Source of the DNA: Clostridium sp. AM58-1XD
GTDB lineage: Bacteria; Bacillota; Clostridia; Lachnospirales; Lachnospiraceae
Assembly (NCBI RefSeq): GCF_003464085.1
Contig: NZ_QSDR01000016.1
Span: 44,727 to 108,726 of the forward strand
Reading direction: 5' to 3'
DNA: 64,000 nucleotides
The position numbers and the translations under genes are program-made. Below the pieces are notes generated by a model that was given only the letters and a program-made list of their open reading frames with translations, made no database searches and was not told where the DNA came from. Numbering within the stretch: position 1 is the first letter of the stretch; the number at the start of each line of letters is the position of its first letter. Below, piece by piece: positions 47,560 to 56,422 of the stretch.

Positions 47560-47792
47560 CTTATTCTCCTTACTCTTTTTTACTAAAGTACCATATTATC
47601 AAAGTAAAATCAATATTTTCAGTCGTTTTCAATCCTTTGTTTTGTTACACCTTCTTAATTGCAATAATTTTAAACTATAGTTTTATTTTATTTGCTATAT
47701 CTAAATAATATCATATTATAATTTTAATATCAACCACTGGCATTCCAAAAAAGCATCCTGTTTTTTGTCTATTTTTCACAAATATACGAGTC

Positions 47793-47822
47793 AAAAGGCA
47801 GCCCTCGACAGGACTGCCCTTC
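47793..47822 (-). terminator. Terminator of the CAP-domain gene
   Basis: AGGGCAGTCCTGTCGAGGGC-type stem (GGCAGTCCT/AGGGCTGCC) with a short T tract on the minus strand. Confidence 0.6.
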
Positions 47823-47857
47823 ATTTTTTTCTTTAATTGTTATTTTCAATCATTCTA

Positions 47858-48580
47858 TCAGTTAATAAACAGCTGTGTCCAGTAATCTACTCCGGCTGCA
47901 CTTCTGTAATGACCTACACCAATCTGTGTAAAGCTGGCATTCAGAATATTCGCTCTATGACCTGAACTGTTCATCCAGCTATTCATTACGTCTTCCGGAG
48001 ACTTCTGACCATATGCAATATTCTCTCCCGATCCTCTGTAATTGACACCCGCCTCTGTAAGGGCAGTCGAAAAGCTCTTTCCATCCGGCCTCGTATGGGA
48101 GAAGGAAGATGTAATTTCCATTGCTCTCGTCTGCGCCGCATTCACCACACTGTTATTGACGGTAAGAGGACTGAGTCCCGCTTTTGCTCTCTCCTGATTG
48201 ACAAGATTCACTACCTGATCTGCAAAAGCATCCTGATTTGTATCCGTATTCGGCCTGTTTATATCTGTATTCGGCCTGTTCTGGTTTGAATCATTCGGCT
48301 TTTCCATATCCGGGAAAATCGGAGAGGTCACATTTCCTCCGCCAATCTGAATTCCCGGAATTCCCTGAAAATTCACATCGCAGTCGGAATTTATGTTTCC
48401 ACTGATCTGCCCGATCATTCCGGATACATCTCCCATGCTGCCGCCTCCTATCACAACAACTTTTCCGTTTCCGCCCGGAAGATCATATGTATTGGTCGCT
48501 GCATATGCTGCTACCGGAGCAATGCCCGGAGCTGCCATCACTGCAACTGCTGTAACTGCATAAATTAATAATTTCCTCAT
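47858..48580 (-). CDS. Secreted CAP-domain (SCP/YkwD) protein
   Basis: A 240-aa protein after AAGGAGG with signal peptide (LLIYAVTAVAVMAAPGIAPV). A unique Gly/Asn segment (residues 30-125, with RPNTDINRPNTDTNQ repeats) precedes a CAP domain: LVNQERAKAGLSPLTVN, SSFSHTRPDGKSFST, GENIAYGQKSPEDVM, and HRANILNASFTQIGVG. CAP proteins of this type are found in clostridial spore or surface layers; function is not settled. It faces away from the 48788 DUF4397 protein across a 200-base gap. Confidence 0.9.
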   Translation of the reverse strand: MRKLLIYAVTAVAVMAAPGIAPVAAYAATNTYDLPGGNGKVVVIGGGSMGDVSGMIGQISGNINSDCDVNFQGIPGIQIGGGNVTSPIFPDMEKPNDSNQNRPNTDINRPNTDTNQDAFADQVVNLVNQERAKAGLSPLTVNNSVVNAAQTRAMEITSSFSHTRPDGKSFSTALTEAGVNYRGSGENIAYGQKSPEDVMNSWMNSSGHRANILNASFTQIGVGHYRSAAGVDYWTQLFIN

Positions 48581-48787
48581 GGTAATTTCCTCCTTATTGT
48601 TACATAATTATTACATTTCTGTTACAAATGTATATTAACATATATTTTTTGGAAAATAACTAGGGAAACATTGGTAATTGCATCATCGCCGGCTGACATT
48701 TTAAAGAAGAATACGCCTGCGTACAGGCACTTGGTCACCAATCTTGAATAAGATACAGTATATTAATCCTGAAACGAGGTTTTATAT

Positions 48788-49696
48788 ATGAATACTGTGT
48801 CCTATATAAACGACCAGAACACCCCGGTCATTCCACTTCCGAATCCGGGCGAGGGCGGTCCTGTCGATGACGGTTTTACTATGCCGGACGACAACTTCCC
48901 GGTCATTCCACTTCCAAATCCCGGAGAAGGCGGTCCTGTGGCAGATCCTTCTGACGGCTCGAACATTCCGGTAATACCGCTTCCAAATCCGGGCGAAGGC
49001 GGTCCTGTGGCAGACGGCAATACTTCCGGTTCCTGGAATCCTCCTGGAATTCTGGGTTCTATTATCACAGTTTTCCCAAGACCGATTATCCCCTGTTTCT
49101 TCTGCAATACTACCCAGTACGGGACGGTTCGTTTCCTAAATGCTGCGGCAGGCTACAATCCATTTTTAATTTATATTAATAATCAGCTTGTCGTTAATTC
49201 TCTCGACAACGCTGATATCAGTCAGTACGGCCGCGTATCTTCAGGATCACAGACTATTACGGTATCAGGCATGAACGGATACGTATACATTCAGAAACAG
49301 ATCAACGTCAGAGCAGGAAGCGCAATGACCGTAGCTATTATCAATACACAAAGCGGGCTGGATTTGATGACAATTAACGATACACAGTGTCAGTCTGGCT
49401 TTGGAACAGGCTGCTTCCGGGTTGCCAATCTCTCCGTTACAAACCAGAATCTGAATGTCTCCCTGAATAATTTCTTCAGTTTCCGCAATGTCACCTATAA
49501 AGAGGTTACAGGGTTCTCTTACATTACAACCGGCAATTATACCGTCCGCGTTTATAATAATCCGTCACTTACCGGGAATGCTCTCGTTACTTCCAGCATG
49601 ACCCTTCGCTCCAATACAGCATATACGCTTTATATCTTTAACTGGAACCAGTCCAGAGATGCCATTCGTACACTGATTGTAGAAGACAGAAACTAA
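48788..49696 (+). CDS. DUF4397 protein with PNPGEGGP repeats
   Basis: A 302-aa protein with a repeated N-terminus: IPLPNPGEGGPV occurs three times in the first 80 residues, separated by short acidic linkers. Then VRFLNAAAGYNPFLIYINNQ begins the DUF4397 strands; a second copy follows near FRVANLSVTNQNLNVSLNNF. It ends RTLIVEDRN, like RAITVED in the 22008 protein, so the two are paralogues. No signal peptide seen. The DNA repeats are near-identical at about 40 bases each. Confidence 0.8.
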   Translation: MNTVSYINDQNTPVIPLPNPGEGGPVDDGFTMPDDNFPVIPLPNPGEGGPVADPSDGSNIPVIPLPNPGEGGPVADGNTSGSWNPPGILGSIITVFPRPIIPCFFCNTTQYGTVRFLNAAAGYNPFLIYINNQLVVNSLDNADISQYGRVSSGSQTITVSGMNGYVYIQKQINVRAGSAMTVAIINTQSGLDLMTINDTQCQSGFGTGCFRVANLSVTNQNLNVSLNNFFSFRNVTYKEVTGFSYITTGNYTVRVYNNPSLTGNALVTSSMTLRSNTAYTLYIFNWNQSRDAIRTLIVEDRN

Positions 49697-49879
49697 AACA
49701 GTGCTTTTTAGGAATATCCAACCTTTCTGTGGGAATAATACTTGTAAAGTTAGTAAAAATGGGCATAGAATTTTTATATTTGCTATAGTATAATAAAAAA
49801 ATCTTAACATTTTATTAACGGTATTGTACTCTTGTTTTCGGTGTGATATAATCCGTAAAACACAGAAAGGTGGGATTCC

Positions 49880-50536
49880 ATGAAACAATTCCTCGCTAAA
49901 TACAAGCACGCCTGGGTTCTGCTGTATGGCTTTATCTATCTTCCATGGTTCTCCTATCTGGAACGGACCGTGACGAAAAATTATCATATCATGCACGTAT
50001 CCATGGATGATTATATCCCATTTAACGAGTATTTTATCATTCCGTACCTGATTTGGTTTTTTTATGTTTCCGGAGCGATTCTGTATTTCTTCTTTCAGGA
50101 AAAAGGCAGTTATTACAGGCTCTGTTTCTTTCTCTTTACGGGAATGACCATCAGCCTTATCATCTGTACCATATTTCCTAACGGAACAGACTTCCGCCCG
50201 ATGATCGATCCTGACAAGAATGTATTTTCATGGATCGTTTCCGCACTTTATCGTACCGATACATGTACGAATGTATTTCCAAGTATTCATGTTTACAATT
50301 CCATCGGCGTTCATATCGCTGTCATGCACAGCGAACGTTTAAAAAACCACCACTGGCTGAGGATTGGTTCTTTCATAGCCATGACCTCTATCTGTCTTTC
50401 AACCGTATTCTTAAAGCAGCATTCTGTGATCGACGGTTTTGCCTCCATCGCAATGGCTTACTGCCTGTACGGTATGACTTATGGAAAGGCTTATGGATAC
50501 AGCCGAAGGAAAGCTGCCGAAAAAGCTCTTGGATAA
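49880..50536 (+). CDS. PAP2-like membrane phosphatase/transferase
   Basis: A 218-aa multi-span protein starting MKQFLAKYKHAWVLLYGF. PSIHVYNSIG and STVFLKQHSVIDGFAS match the phosphate-binding PSxH and H-x(3)-D signatures of the PAP2 superfamily, in the inositolphosphorylceramide-synthase-like branch. It acts on a lipid phosphate at the membrane. Starts after AGGTGGG. A strong terminator follows. Confidence 0.82.
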   Translation: MKQFLAKYKHAWVLLYGFIYLPWFSYLERTVTKNYHIMHVSMDDYIPFNEYFIIPYLIWFFYVSGAILYFFFQEKGSYYRLCFFLFTGMTISLIICTIFPNGTDFRPMIDPDKNVFSWIVSALYRTDTCTNVFPSIHVYNSIGVHIAVMHSERLKNHHWLRIGSFIAMTSICLSTVFLKQHSVIDGFASIAMAYCLYGMTYGKAYGYSRRKAAEKALG

Positions 50537-50555
50537 TTTCCAGTTAACTGAACAG

Positions 50556-50600
50556 ATAAAAAAGAGGCCGTTGCATTCTTGCAGCAGCCTCTTTTTATAA
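50556..50600. terminator. Bidirectional terminator
   Basis: AAAAGAGGC and GCCTCTTTT arms around a partly paired loop, T tract on one side and A tract on the other. Separates the PAP2 and GT genes, which converge. Confidence 0.8.
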
Positions 50601-50610
50601 TATGCCTTGT

Positions 50611-51630
50611 TTAATTAAAACCAAAAAATCTCTGCGTAATCTTATAACCAGCTATAGAGACCTTTCTTCCGCCTTTTCCCGGCAGATTCATGCCCTGTCC
50701 CAAAAAGCCCCATCTCAGGCGCAGATAAAGAGCAATATTCATCTGCTTCAGATACTGCCACAGCTCCTTTTTCTTTTCCAGGTTTTCCTCGGTTCCTGAT
50801 TTAATCGCCAGGATCGAAGACACTGTCATCATAATCTCCAGATATTTGATCATATAGCTGCGCAGCTTCCTGCACGGAATTTTCATCACATCGTAATATC
50901 CCAACATGAGCTTTGTCACGCGAATCTGCTGGTCAATCCGTCCGATCATCACCTGTTCATTGACAGACTGGTCTTCTCTTCCAATAAAATAACGATAGAA
51001 ATTCACATCCAGATAATACAGCGTCTTTACATGAGGGAGCGGCTGATATACGAAGATATTGTCCACATAAAAGGTATGTTTCGGCAGCTCCAGGCCGCAT
51101 TCCTGCAGAAGTTCCGTGCGGTAAATCACAGAATGCATCAGAATATACTGACCCGTCATGAATATCTTCACCTGGTCCCACGTAATCAGCTCTTCTTTTG
51201 GAAGAGCTGTTCTGTAATTCATGACTTTCTTCCGTTTCATGCCCTCTTTTTCATATACAAAATTGCTGACAAGCATATCCAGCGTTTCCTGCCCATACAC
51301 AAATCTGCGGAGGGTGGCCAGAATTTCTCTGTATGCGTCTTCATTTACCCAGTCGTCACTGTCCACAACCTTGAAATAAATCCCTGTCGCATTTCTGAGT
51401 CCAGTATTGACCGCTTCTCCATGACCTCCGTTTTCCTGGTGAATCGCTTTGCATATACTCGGATACTTCTTTGCATACTCGTCTGCAATTTCTCCTGTCC
51501 TGTCCTTCGCCGAACCGTCATCTACAATCAGAATCTCTACCTCGTCGCCTCCCGGCAGAAGGCTTTCGATGCAGTGGCGCATGTAATTCTCCGAGTTGTA
51601 GCATGGAATCGCAACAGATAATAATTTCAT
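50611..51630 (-). CDS. GT2 glycosyltransferase
   Basis: A 339-aa GT-A enzyme starting MKLLSVAIPCYNSENYMRHC at 51630 after AGGAGG; the upstream in-frame ATG is not needed. IEILIVDDGSAKDRTGEIAD and the metal motif KVVDSDDWVNEDAYRE are present; the C-terminus is not membrane-spanning. Sugar and acceptor unknown. Next to a CPBP protease gene but no wider polysaccharide cluster. Confidence 0.88.
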   Translation of the reverse strand: MKLLSVAIPCYNSENYMRHCIESLLPGGDEVEILIVDDGSAKDRTGEIADEYAKKYPSICKAIHQENGGHGEAVNTGLRNATGIYFKVVDSDDWVNEDAYREILATLRRFVYGQETLDMLVSNFVYEKEGMKRKKVMNYRTALPKEELITWDQVKIFMTGQYILMHSVIYRTELLQECGLELPKHTFYVDNIFVYQPLPHVKTLYYLDVNFYRYFIGREDQSVNEQVMIGRIDQQIRVTKLMLGYYDVMKIPCRKLRSYMIKYLEIMMTVSSILAIKSGTEENLEKKKELWQYLKQMNIALYLRLRWGFLGQGMNLPGKGGRKVSIAGYKITQRFFGFN

Positions 51631-51713
51631 GATGGTTCCTCCTGTTTTTATTTTATATCTAAATCCGGATTTTTGCCTCCGGACTGCTGTTTTCTTCACA
51701 TCCATAAATCGTT

Positions 51714-52517
51714 TTAAACGTTTTTACTCCACCTTTTATCCCGCAGAGTGCAGGCAACTGCGCCCGCCAGTACGCAGCCGGAACATAGGCACCACGCAGC
51801 CGCGATGTTCTCCTGCATGCCTGTAATCACCGCACTTCCCATTGCTGCGACAGAAACGCCGTTGGCTGTCATATGCATAAGAAGCGGCGCTTTCATAGTT
51901 CCGTATACTTCTCTGACCAGGCAGAGCAGAAGTCCCAGAAAGAAGCCGTACACCCCCTGGATGATAGTTCCGTGTATATCCCGAACATCAGGGATGAAAG
52001 CACGGCCGAAGCAGCGAATCCCATCTCTCTCCTCAAATGCCCAAACAGAACCGCCCGAAACGCCCATTCTTCTCCGGCAGGCGCGGCCAGACATACAGTA
52101 ATCACCTGCAGAAGAAACGGCCCTGTAAATATGCGTTCCCCCGTCTCTCTGTATGAACCGGCCATCCCAGAAGAAAACGGCAGTATCGATATAAGGGTAT
52201 TAAAAAAATGCAGGCTGAAACAGCCAGCACGCATACACAGCCGGCACTTCCACACGTAAAATGTCTCTCTTCTTTAAAGTCTTCCCTTTTTTTAAGTCTT
52301 TTTCATATAGGCAGAAAAAAACAACGGCAGCGCCTGCTCCTGCCAGAGCTGTAACGAGCAGTCCGCTGTTTAGCTCTGTCCATATCCTGATTCTGCTGCC
52401 GAAAAGCCCGCATTGGACTAATAGAAACCAGATCAGCCAGCCGGACACAAATGCGATGAGTTCATATAAAACAATAGGAATCATACACCAAACCACTGTT
52501 TTTTTCCAACGCTTCAT
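51714..52517 (-). CDS. CPBP-family intramembrane protease, doubly frameshifted
   Basis: Three frames need one base removed from a run of seven A at 52202-52208 (coding T) and one base added near 51974 to become one 267-aa protein. The restored protein has about seven spans and the three CPBP motifs: EEWAFR (EExxxR), FGIYHG (with His) and LLMHMTANG (HxxxN). Known members cleave membrane substrates, modify prenylated proteins or serve bacteriocin immunity. The paired indels are consistent with sequencing error but could be real decay. GGAAAGG precedes the start. Confidence 0.75.
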
Positions 52518-52710
52518 ATAGATCCTTTCCGTCAGGAATTCAAACGTACTTTACTAGCTAAATGCTCTGCAATCCCCTGCCAAGTGTTCTCAGTATACCA
52601 TATTTATTCTTCTCTTTCCAAGTACTTCTTGCTTTTTTTCCAGGGTATCACTATAATTATTATAAATTACTTTTAATACGAACATTAACTTCAGAAGAGA
52701 GGTATTTCCT

Positions 52711-53645
52711 ATGGCAAAGAAACGACTCGTAATGGCTCTCGGCATGATGCGCTTGGCACAAACCTGCCGGAGCAGAAGGCTTCAGTTGCAAAAACCGCAA
52801 AGCTTATTGCTGACTTCATTCAGGACAGCTGGCAGGTTGCCGTTGTACACAGCAACGCACCTCAGGTAGGCATGATTCACGCGGCTATGAATGAATTTGG
52901 AAGAAACCATGAAGGCTATACTCCTGCACCGATGTCTGTCTGTTCAGCCATGAGTCAGGGCTATATTGGATATGACCTTCAGAACGGAATCCGCACGGAG
53001 CTTATCAAACGAGGGATCTACAAACCGGTATCAACCATTCTTACTCAGGTCACCGTCGATCCATACGACGAATCTTCTTATATTCCGGTAAAGAAAATAG
53101 GACGTTTTATGACTGCTGAAGAGGCAAAAGAAGAAGAGGCAAAGGGTAACTATGTTACCGAGGTTCCCGGACAGGGGTTCTGCCGTATTGTCGCCGCTCC
53201 AAAGCCTGTAGCAATCGTTGAAATCGATGCAGTAAAAGCGCTTCTCGATGCGGACCAGATCGTAATCGCCTGCGGCGGAGGCGGAATTCCCGTTATGGAA
53301 CAAGGATCTACGCTGAAAGGAGCCAGCGCCGTCATTGAAAAGGATCTGGCCAGCGGTCTGCTGGCACAGGAGGTCGATGCGGATGTGCTGATGATTCTTA
53401 CTGACGTAGATGAAGTTGCCTTAAATTATGGAGGATCTGATGAGCGCCTTCTGACCGAAATAACTGTAAAGGAAGCTGAAAAATACCTGGAAGACGGCCA
53501 GTTCGGCACCGACACAATGGCGCCAAAAATTCTCGCTGCCATATCTTTTCTGGAATCAGGAAAAGGTCGTTCCGTTCTCATCACTTCACAGGCAAAAGCC
53601 AAAGAAGCCATGGCCGGAAAATGCGGCACACGAATTACAGAATAA
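52711..53645 (+). CDS. arcC: Carbamate kinase, frameshifted near start
   Basis: Starts MAKKRLVMALG at 52711, and restoring one C at 52743 gives HDALGTNLPEQKASVAKTAK and 311 aa, standard for ArcC. Then SNAPQVGMIHAAMNEFGRN, ISQGYIGYDLQN-type text and VIACGGGGIPVMEQGSTLKG follow the family closely. It makes ATP from carbamoyl phosphate and ADP. No arcA, arcB or allantoin/oxamate genes are adjacent, so it is orphan here. The upstream start region carries AAGAGAGG. Confidence 0.92.
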
Positions 53646-53681
53646 TCCCAGGGACTGATCAATCATGCTGTTCTAATTCAG

Positions 53682-53745
53682 ACAAAAACAGGGGCTGTTG
53701 AAAGGCAGATCATTCATCTGCGTTTACAACAGCCCCTGTTTTTGT
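53682..53745. terminator. Strong bidirectional terminator
   Basis: CAAAAACAGGGGCTGTTG and CAACAGCCCCTGTTTTTG form an 18-bp perfect stem with an inner CAGAT/ATCTG hairpin in the loop, between convergent arcC and locus 2. Confidence 0.9.
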
Positions 53746-53806
53746 GATTTATTATGCTCTTTATTTTGTGCTTTATTTTTATCCTTTATTCCTGGACTTA
53801 AATGGA

Positions 53807-54538
53807 TTATCTGTAAAGCCCCTTCATCGCTGCAGCCAGCTTTTCCGGATCTGTCATGGTCCTCATGGCCTTTTGCTTTTCTTCATCGAAATCTCTCATC
53901 TTCTTTGCCCGTTCCAATACTTCTTTCAGATATTTTCTCGGGAATTTCACGGCCCCATTCTCATCCATATGGATAATTTCCATCGGAGCCACGTCCATGC
54001 CGCAGATAGAAACGGGTACATTTACCGCCTGTATGGAAAGTGTTCCATGGCCTGCCACAGTACCCGGGAACAGGCACTGCACCTTCATCGGGCGCATTTC
54101 ATCCGCGTCCCTCGCCGGCGCATCTCCAATAACTCCAACTACCCCCAGCTGTTTAAATGCAGTCATCATGTTTCCACCGATCAGAGCATTACGGTTTTTC
54201 ATTTTCTCAGTAAAATTTTCTTTCAGGAGAAGGATCACCGGCCCTTCCGCCTCTTTGATTTCTACCAGAATATCCTTAAACTCCAGCTCGTTAAAAGCAG
54301 AATCGGGCATACCGTAAACAGCGGTAACTGCGTAGCCGCAGCGCGGCCCCAACTCCGGATACATACATCTCAGCCTGTTATCCGTATACCAATCGATTTC
54401 CTGGGGATTATAAAGTCCCAGGCAAAGTTCATTTGCCGGATACGTAGCTACTACATTCGTAATTGTAGGCGTATCGAATTGTTCCAGTTCCTTCATAACT
54501 GCTATTTCTTCTTCACGAGTCAGCTTGCTGATTCCCAT
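53807..54538 (-). CDS. RraA-family aldolase-like protein (locus 2)
   Basis: A 243-aa protein, ATG at 54538 after GGGTGG. VIGDAPARDADEMRPM and IIHMDENGAVKFPRKYL keep the family architecture, but DAPARD departs from the canonical DGGxRD; the catalytic Arg and Asp are still there. It shares the MFDTPT-like start (QFDTPTITNVVATYP). It ends the LysR-linked locus. Probably acts on a keto-acid intermediate from the transported sugar acid. Confidence 0.85.
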   Translation of the reverse strand: MGISKLTREEEIAVMKELEQFDTPTITNVVATYPANELCLGLYNPQEIDWYTDNRLRCMYPELGPRCGYAVTAVYGMPDSAFNELEFKDILVEIKEAEGPVILLLKENFTEKMKNRNALIGGNMMTAFKQLGVVGVIGDAPARDADEMRPMKVQCLFPGTVAGHGTLSIQAVNVPVSICGMDVAPMEIIHMDENGAVKFPRKYLKEVLERAKKMRDFDEEKQKAMRTMTDPEKLAAAMKGLYR

Positions 54539-54565
54539 ATTGTCCACCCTTCCATTTACCTGTTA

Positions 54566-55576
54566 TTACAGCGCTTTAATTTCATTCCAAATAACATCTT
54601 CTACGAAAATACCCTTTTCATCGTGTTCTTTACGGAAATTGACATAGTCATCTCCAGGAGCAAAAATTCCGGTAGAATTTTCTGACAGCTTTGCACTCTT
54701 TAAATGATGAACAGCCTTCTCAATTTCCCTGTCCATCCGATCTCCATCCACCGTCTTCTTGGGATCGATCAGAATCATCACCTGAGACGCGCCCCCACAG
54801 CTTCCCTTGCCTACATGATCGATGTCTGAAGCGCCGATACCGTCTGTCAGAAGGGTTGCCAGCAGGTCCAGCATAAAGGAAAAGCTGGAGCCTTTCCAGT
54901 AGCCGATCGGAATCATACGGCGTGTCTTTTCAATCGTACCCGGATCATCCGTAATCGTTCCGTTCTCATCAAAGCCCCCCGGAAACGGAAGTTTTTTTCC
55001 GGCCAGTCTGAGCATGGCCAGTTTACCATATGCATACTGGGAAATCGCCATGTCGAGCATCATCGGCGCTTTTCCCTCTCTGCCTGGAACAGCCATAACA
55101 AATGGGTTGTTGCCTAGGCGGCACTCCTTTGCCCCCCACGGCGGCATGACGGATTCCGTATTCGTCCACATGATCGCAATATAACCACGGTTTGCTGCGT
55201 ACAATCCATAGCTTCCCCCACGCATCCAGTGAGTCGTATTCTTTAATCCGACCATTCCGATCCCGTACTGATCTGCCAGCTTCATTCCTTCCTCTACTCC
55301 GAACATCGCGTTCAGCACGCCCGGGCCCATATTGCCGTTATATATACGGATGGCGCCACAGTCCTTTTCCAGAACGGGTTCCGCATTGATGTCTACCCAT
55401 CCTTTTTTAATGTAATCGACAAACCGTGCTACTCGGCCTGTGCCATGGGAATAAATTCCGTCATATGTGGATTCCGTATGTACTCTTGCACAGATTTCCG
55501 CCTTTTCTTCACTCATGCCGTATTTCATGAAAACGCGCTTAATCTCATCCTTTATCTCATCAAATGATAATCTCAT
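54566..55576 (-). CDS. YiaK-like 2,3-diketo-L-gulonate reductase
   Basis: A 336-aa protein of the Ldh2/MDH2 family, starting after GGAGAG. Long stretches match E. coli YiaK, including NTTHWMRGGSYG, then VMPPWGAKECRLGNNPF, KKLPFPGGFDENG and RRMIPIGYWKGSSFS, so it probably reduces a 2,3-diketo or 3-keto sugar acid with NADH. The family also holds malate, ureidoglycolate and lactate dehydrogenases, but these motifs favour YiaK. Its place with an aldolase and a TTT transporter fits sugar-acid use. Confidence 0.85.
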   Translation of the reverse strand: MRLSFDEIKDEIKRVFMKYGMSEEKAEICARVHTESTYDGIYSHGTGRVARFVDYIKKGWVDINAEPVLEKDCGAIRIYNGNMGPGVLNAMFGVEEGMKLADQYGIGMVGLKNTTHWMRGGSYGLYAANRGYIAIMWTNTESVMPPWGAKECRLGNNPFVMAVPGREGKAPMMLDMAISQYAYGKLAMLRLAGKKLPFPGGFDENGTITDDPGTIEKTRRMIPIGYWKGSSFSFMLDLLATLLTDGIGASDIDHVGKGSCGGASQVMILIDPKKTVDGDRMDREIEKAVHHLKSAKLSENSTGIFAPGDDYVNFRKEHDEKGIFVEDVIWNEIKAL

Positions 55577-55602
55577 AATTCTCTCCTTCTTGCCTGTTCC
55601 TC

Positions 55603-56409
55603 TTACTTCACCAGGCCATTCTGAGCCATCAGATCAATCAGTTCATCTCCTTCTTTTGTAAGGAAGTTCTGCAAAATCCTGAGCTCCAGCCCGAGACTGA
55701 AATCTCTGACTCCCAGGTCCAGATAATATCGTGCCTCTTCTGCACTGTTCAGCTCACATCTTGGACGAATTCCATGACGGATAGCCGTTTCGATCACCTT
55801 TTTCTCTGCCTCCTGTACCCGTTTTTTGTCATCCTTCATATTGAATCCGGAGCTCAGTGCGAAATCATTCGGTCCAAACTGGATCATGTCAATTCCCGGT
55901 ATGGAGCAGAACTCTTCGATGCAGTCAACCGTTTCCTTCTTTTCTACCATAAATGCCTTTACGGTTGCTGCTGCCATATCCGCATATTCATCCTGGGATG
56001 AGACGCTCTGGTACCCGATCCATCTCCTTGCAGCATAGCCCATCTTTCCTCCGTAGGCCGGACATTTTGGAAGAATCATCTTAATTGTTTCTTCCACCTC
56101 TTCCGGTGCGGTGTGATCTGTAAAAAGAATGGACTGAAATCCGGAAGCAACGGCTTTCTGCGCTGCAAATCCTCTGTCCTGGTAGTCAACCTTCATCATA
56201 CTGCCCATGTTATGGAGCTCTGCTGCCCGCACCATATTTTCCATGTCATACTGGTCATAAGGCGCGTACTCGGCAACAAATTCGATGTAATCATATCGTC
56301 CTACCGCTCCTACGGCCTCTGTTACGAGAGGCCACGTAGAATGGAGCCTTGTGCTCAATGTAGGTCTGCCGCTGTCCAAAAGCATGCGGAATTTATTTTC
56401 TTTTACCAT
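55603..56409 (-). CDS. HpcH/HpaI-family aldolase-like protein with altered active site
   Basis: A 268-aa protein with ATG at 56409 after GGAGG. The HpaI metal pair is present: Glu in VEKKET (about residue 156) and Asp in FGPNDFALSSG (about 182). The catalytic His of the EHG motif is replaced (FVAEYAPYDQYD, Tyr about 48), and the usual Arg near 70 is Lys (MMKVDYQDRG). It may be a lyase with a different mechanism or a binding protein. The neighbouring YiaK-like, RraA and tct genes point to 2-keto-3-deoxy sugar-acid work. Confidence 0.82.
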   Translation of the reverse strand: MVKENKFRMLLDSGRPTLSTRLHSTWPLVTEAVGAVGRYDYIEFVAEYAPYDQYDMENMVRAAELHNMGSMMKVDYQDRGFAAQKAVASGFQSILFTDHTAPEEVEETIKMILPKCPAYGGKMGYAARRWIGYQSVSSQDEYADMAAATVKAFMVEKKETVDCIEEFCSIPGIDMIQFGPNDFALSSGFNMKDDKKRVQEAEKKVIETAIRHGIRPRCELNSAEEARYYLDLGVRDFSLGLELRILQNFLTKEGDELIDLMAQNGLVK

Positions 56410-56422
56410 GATGTCCTCCAAA

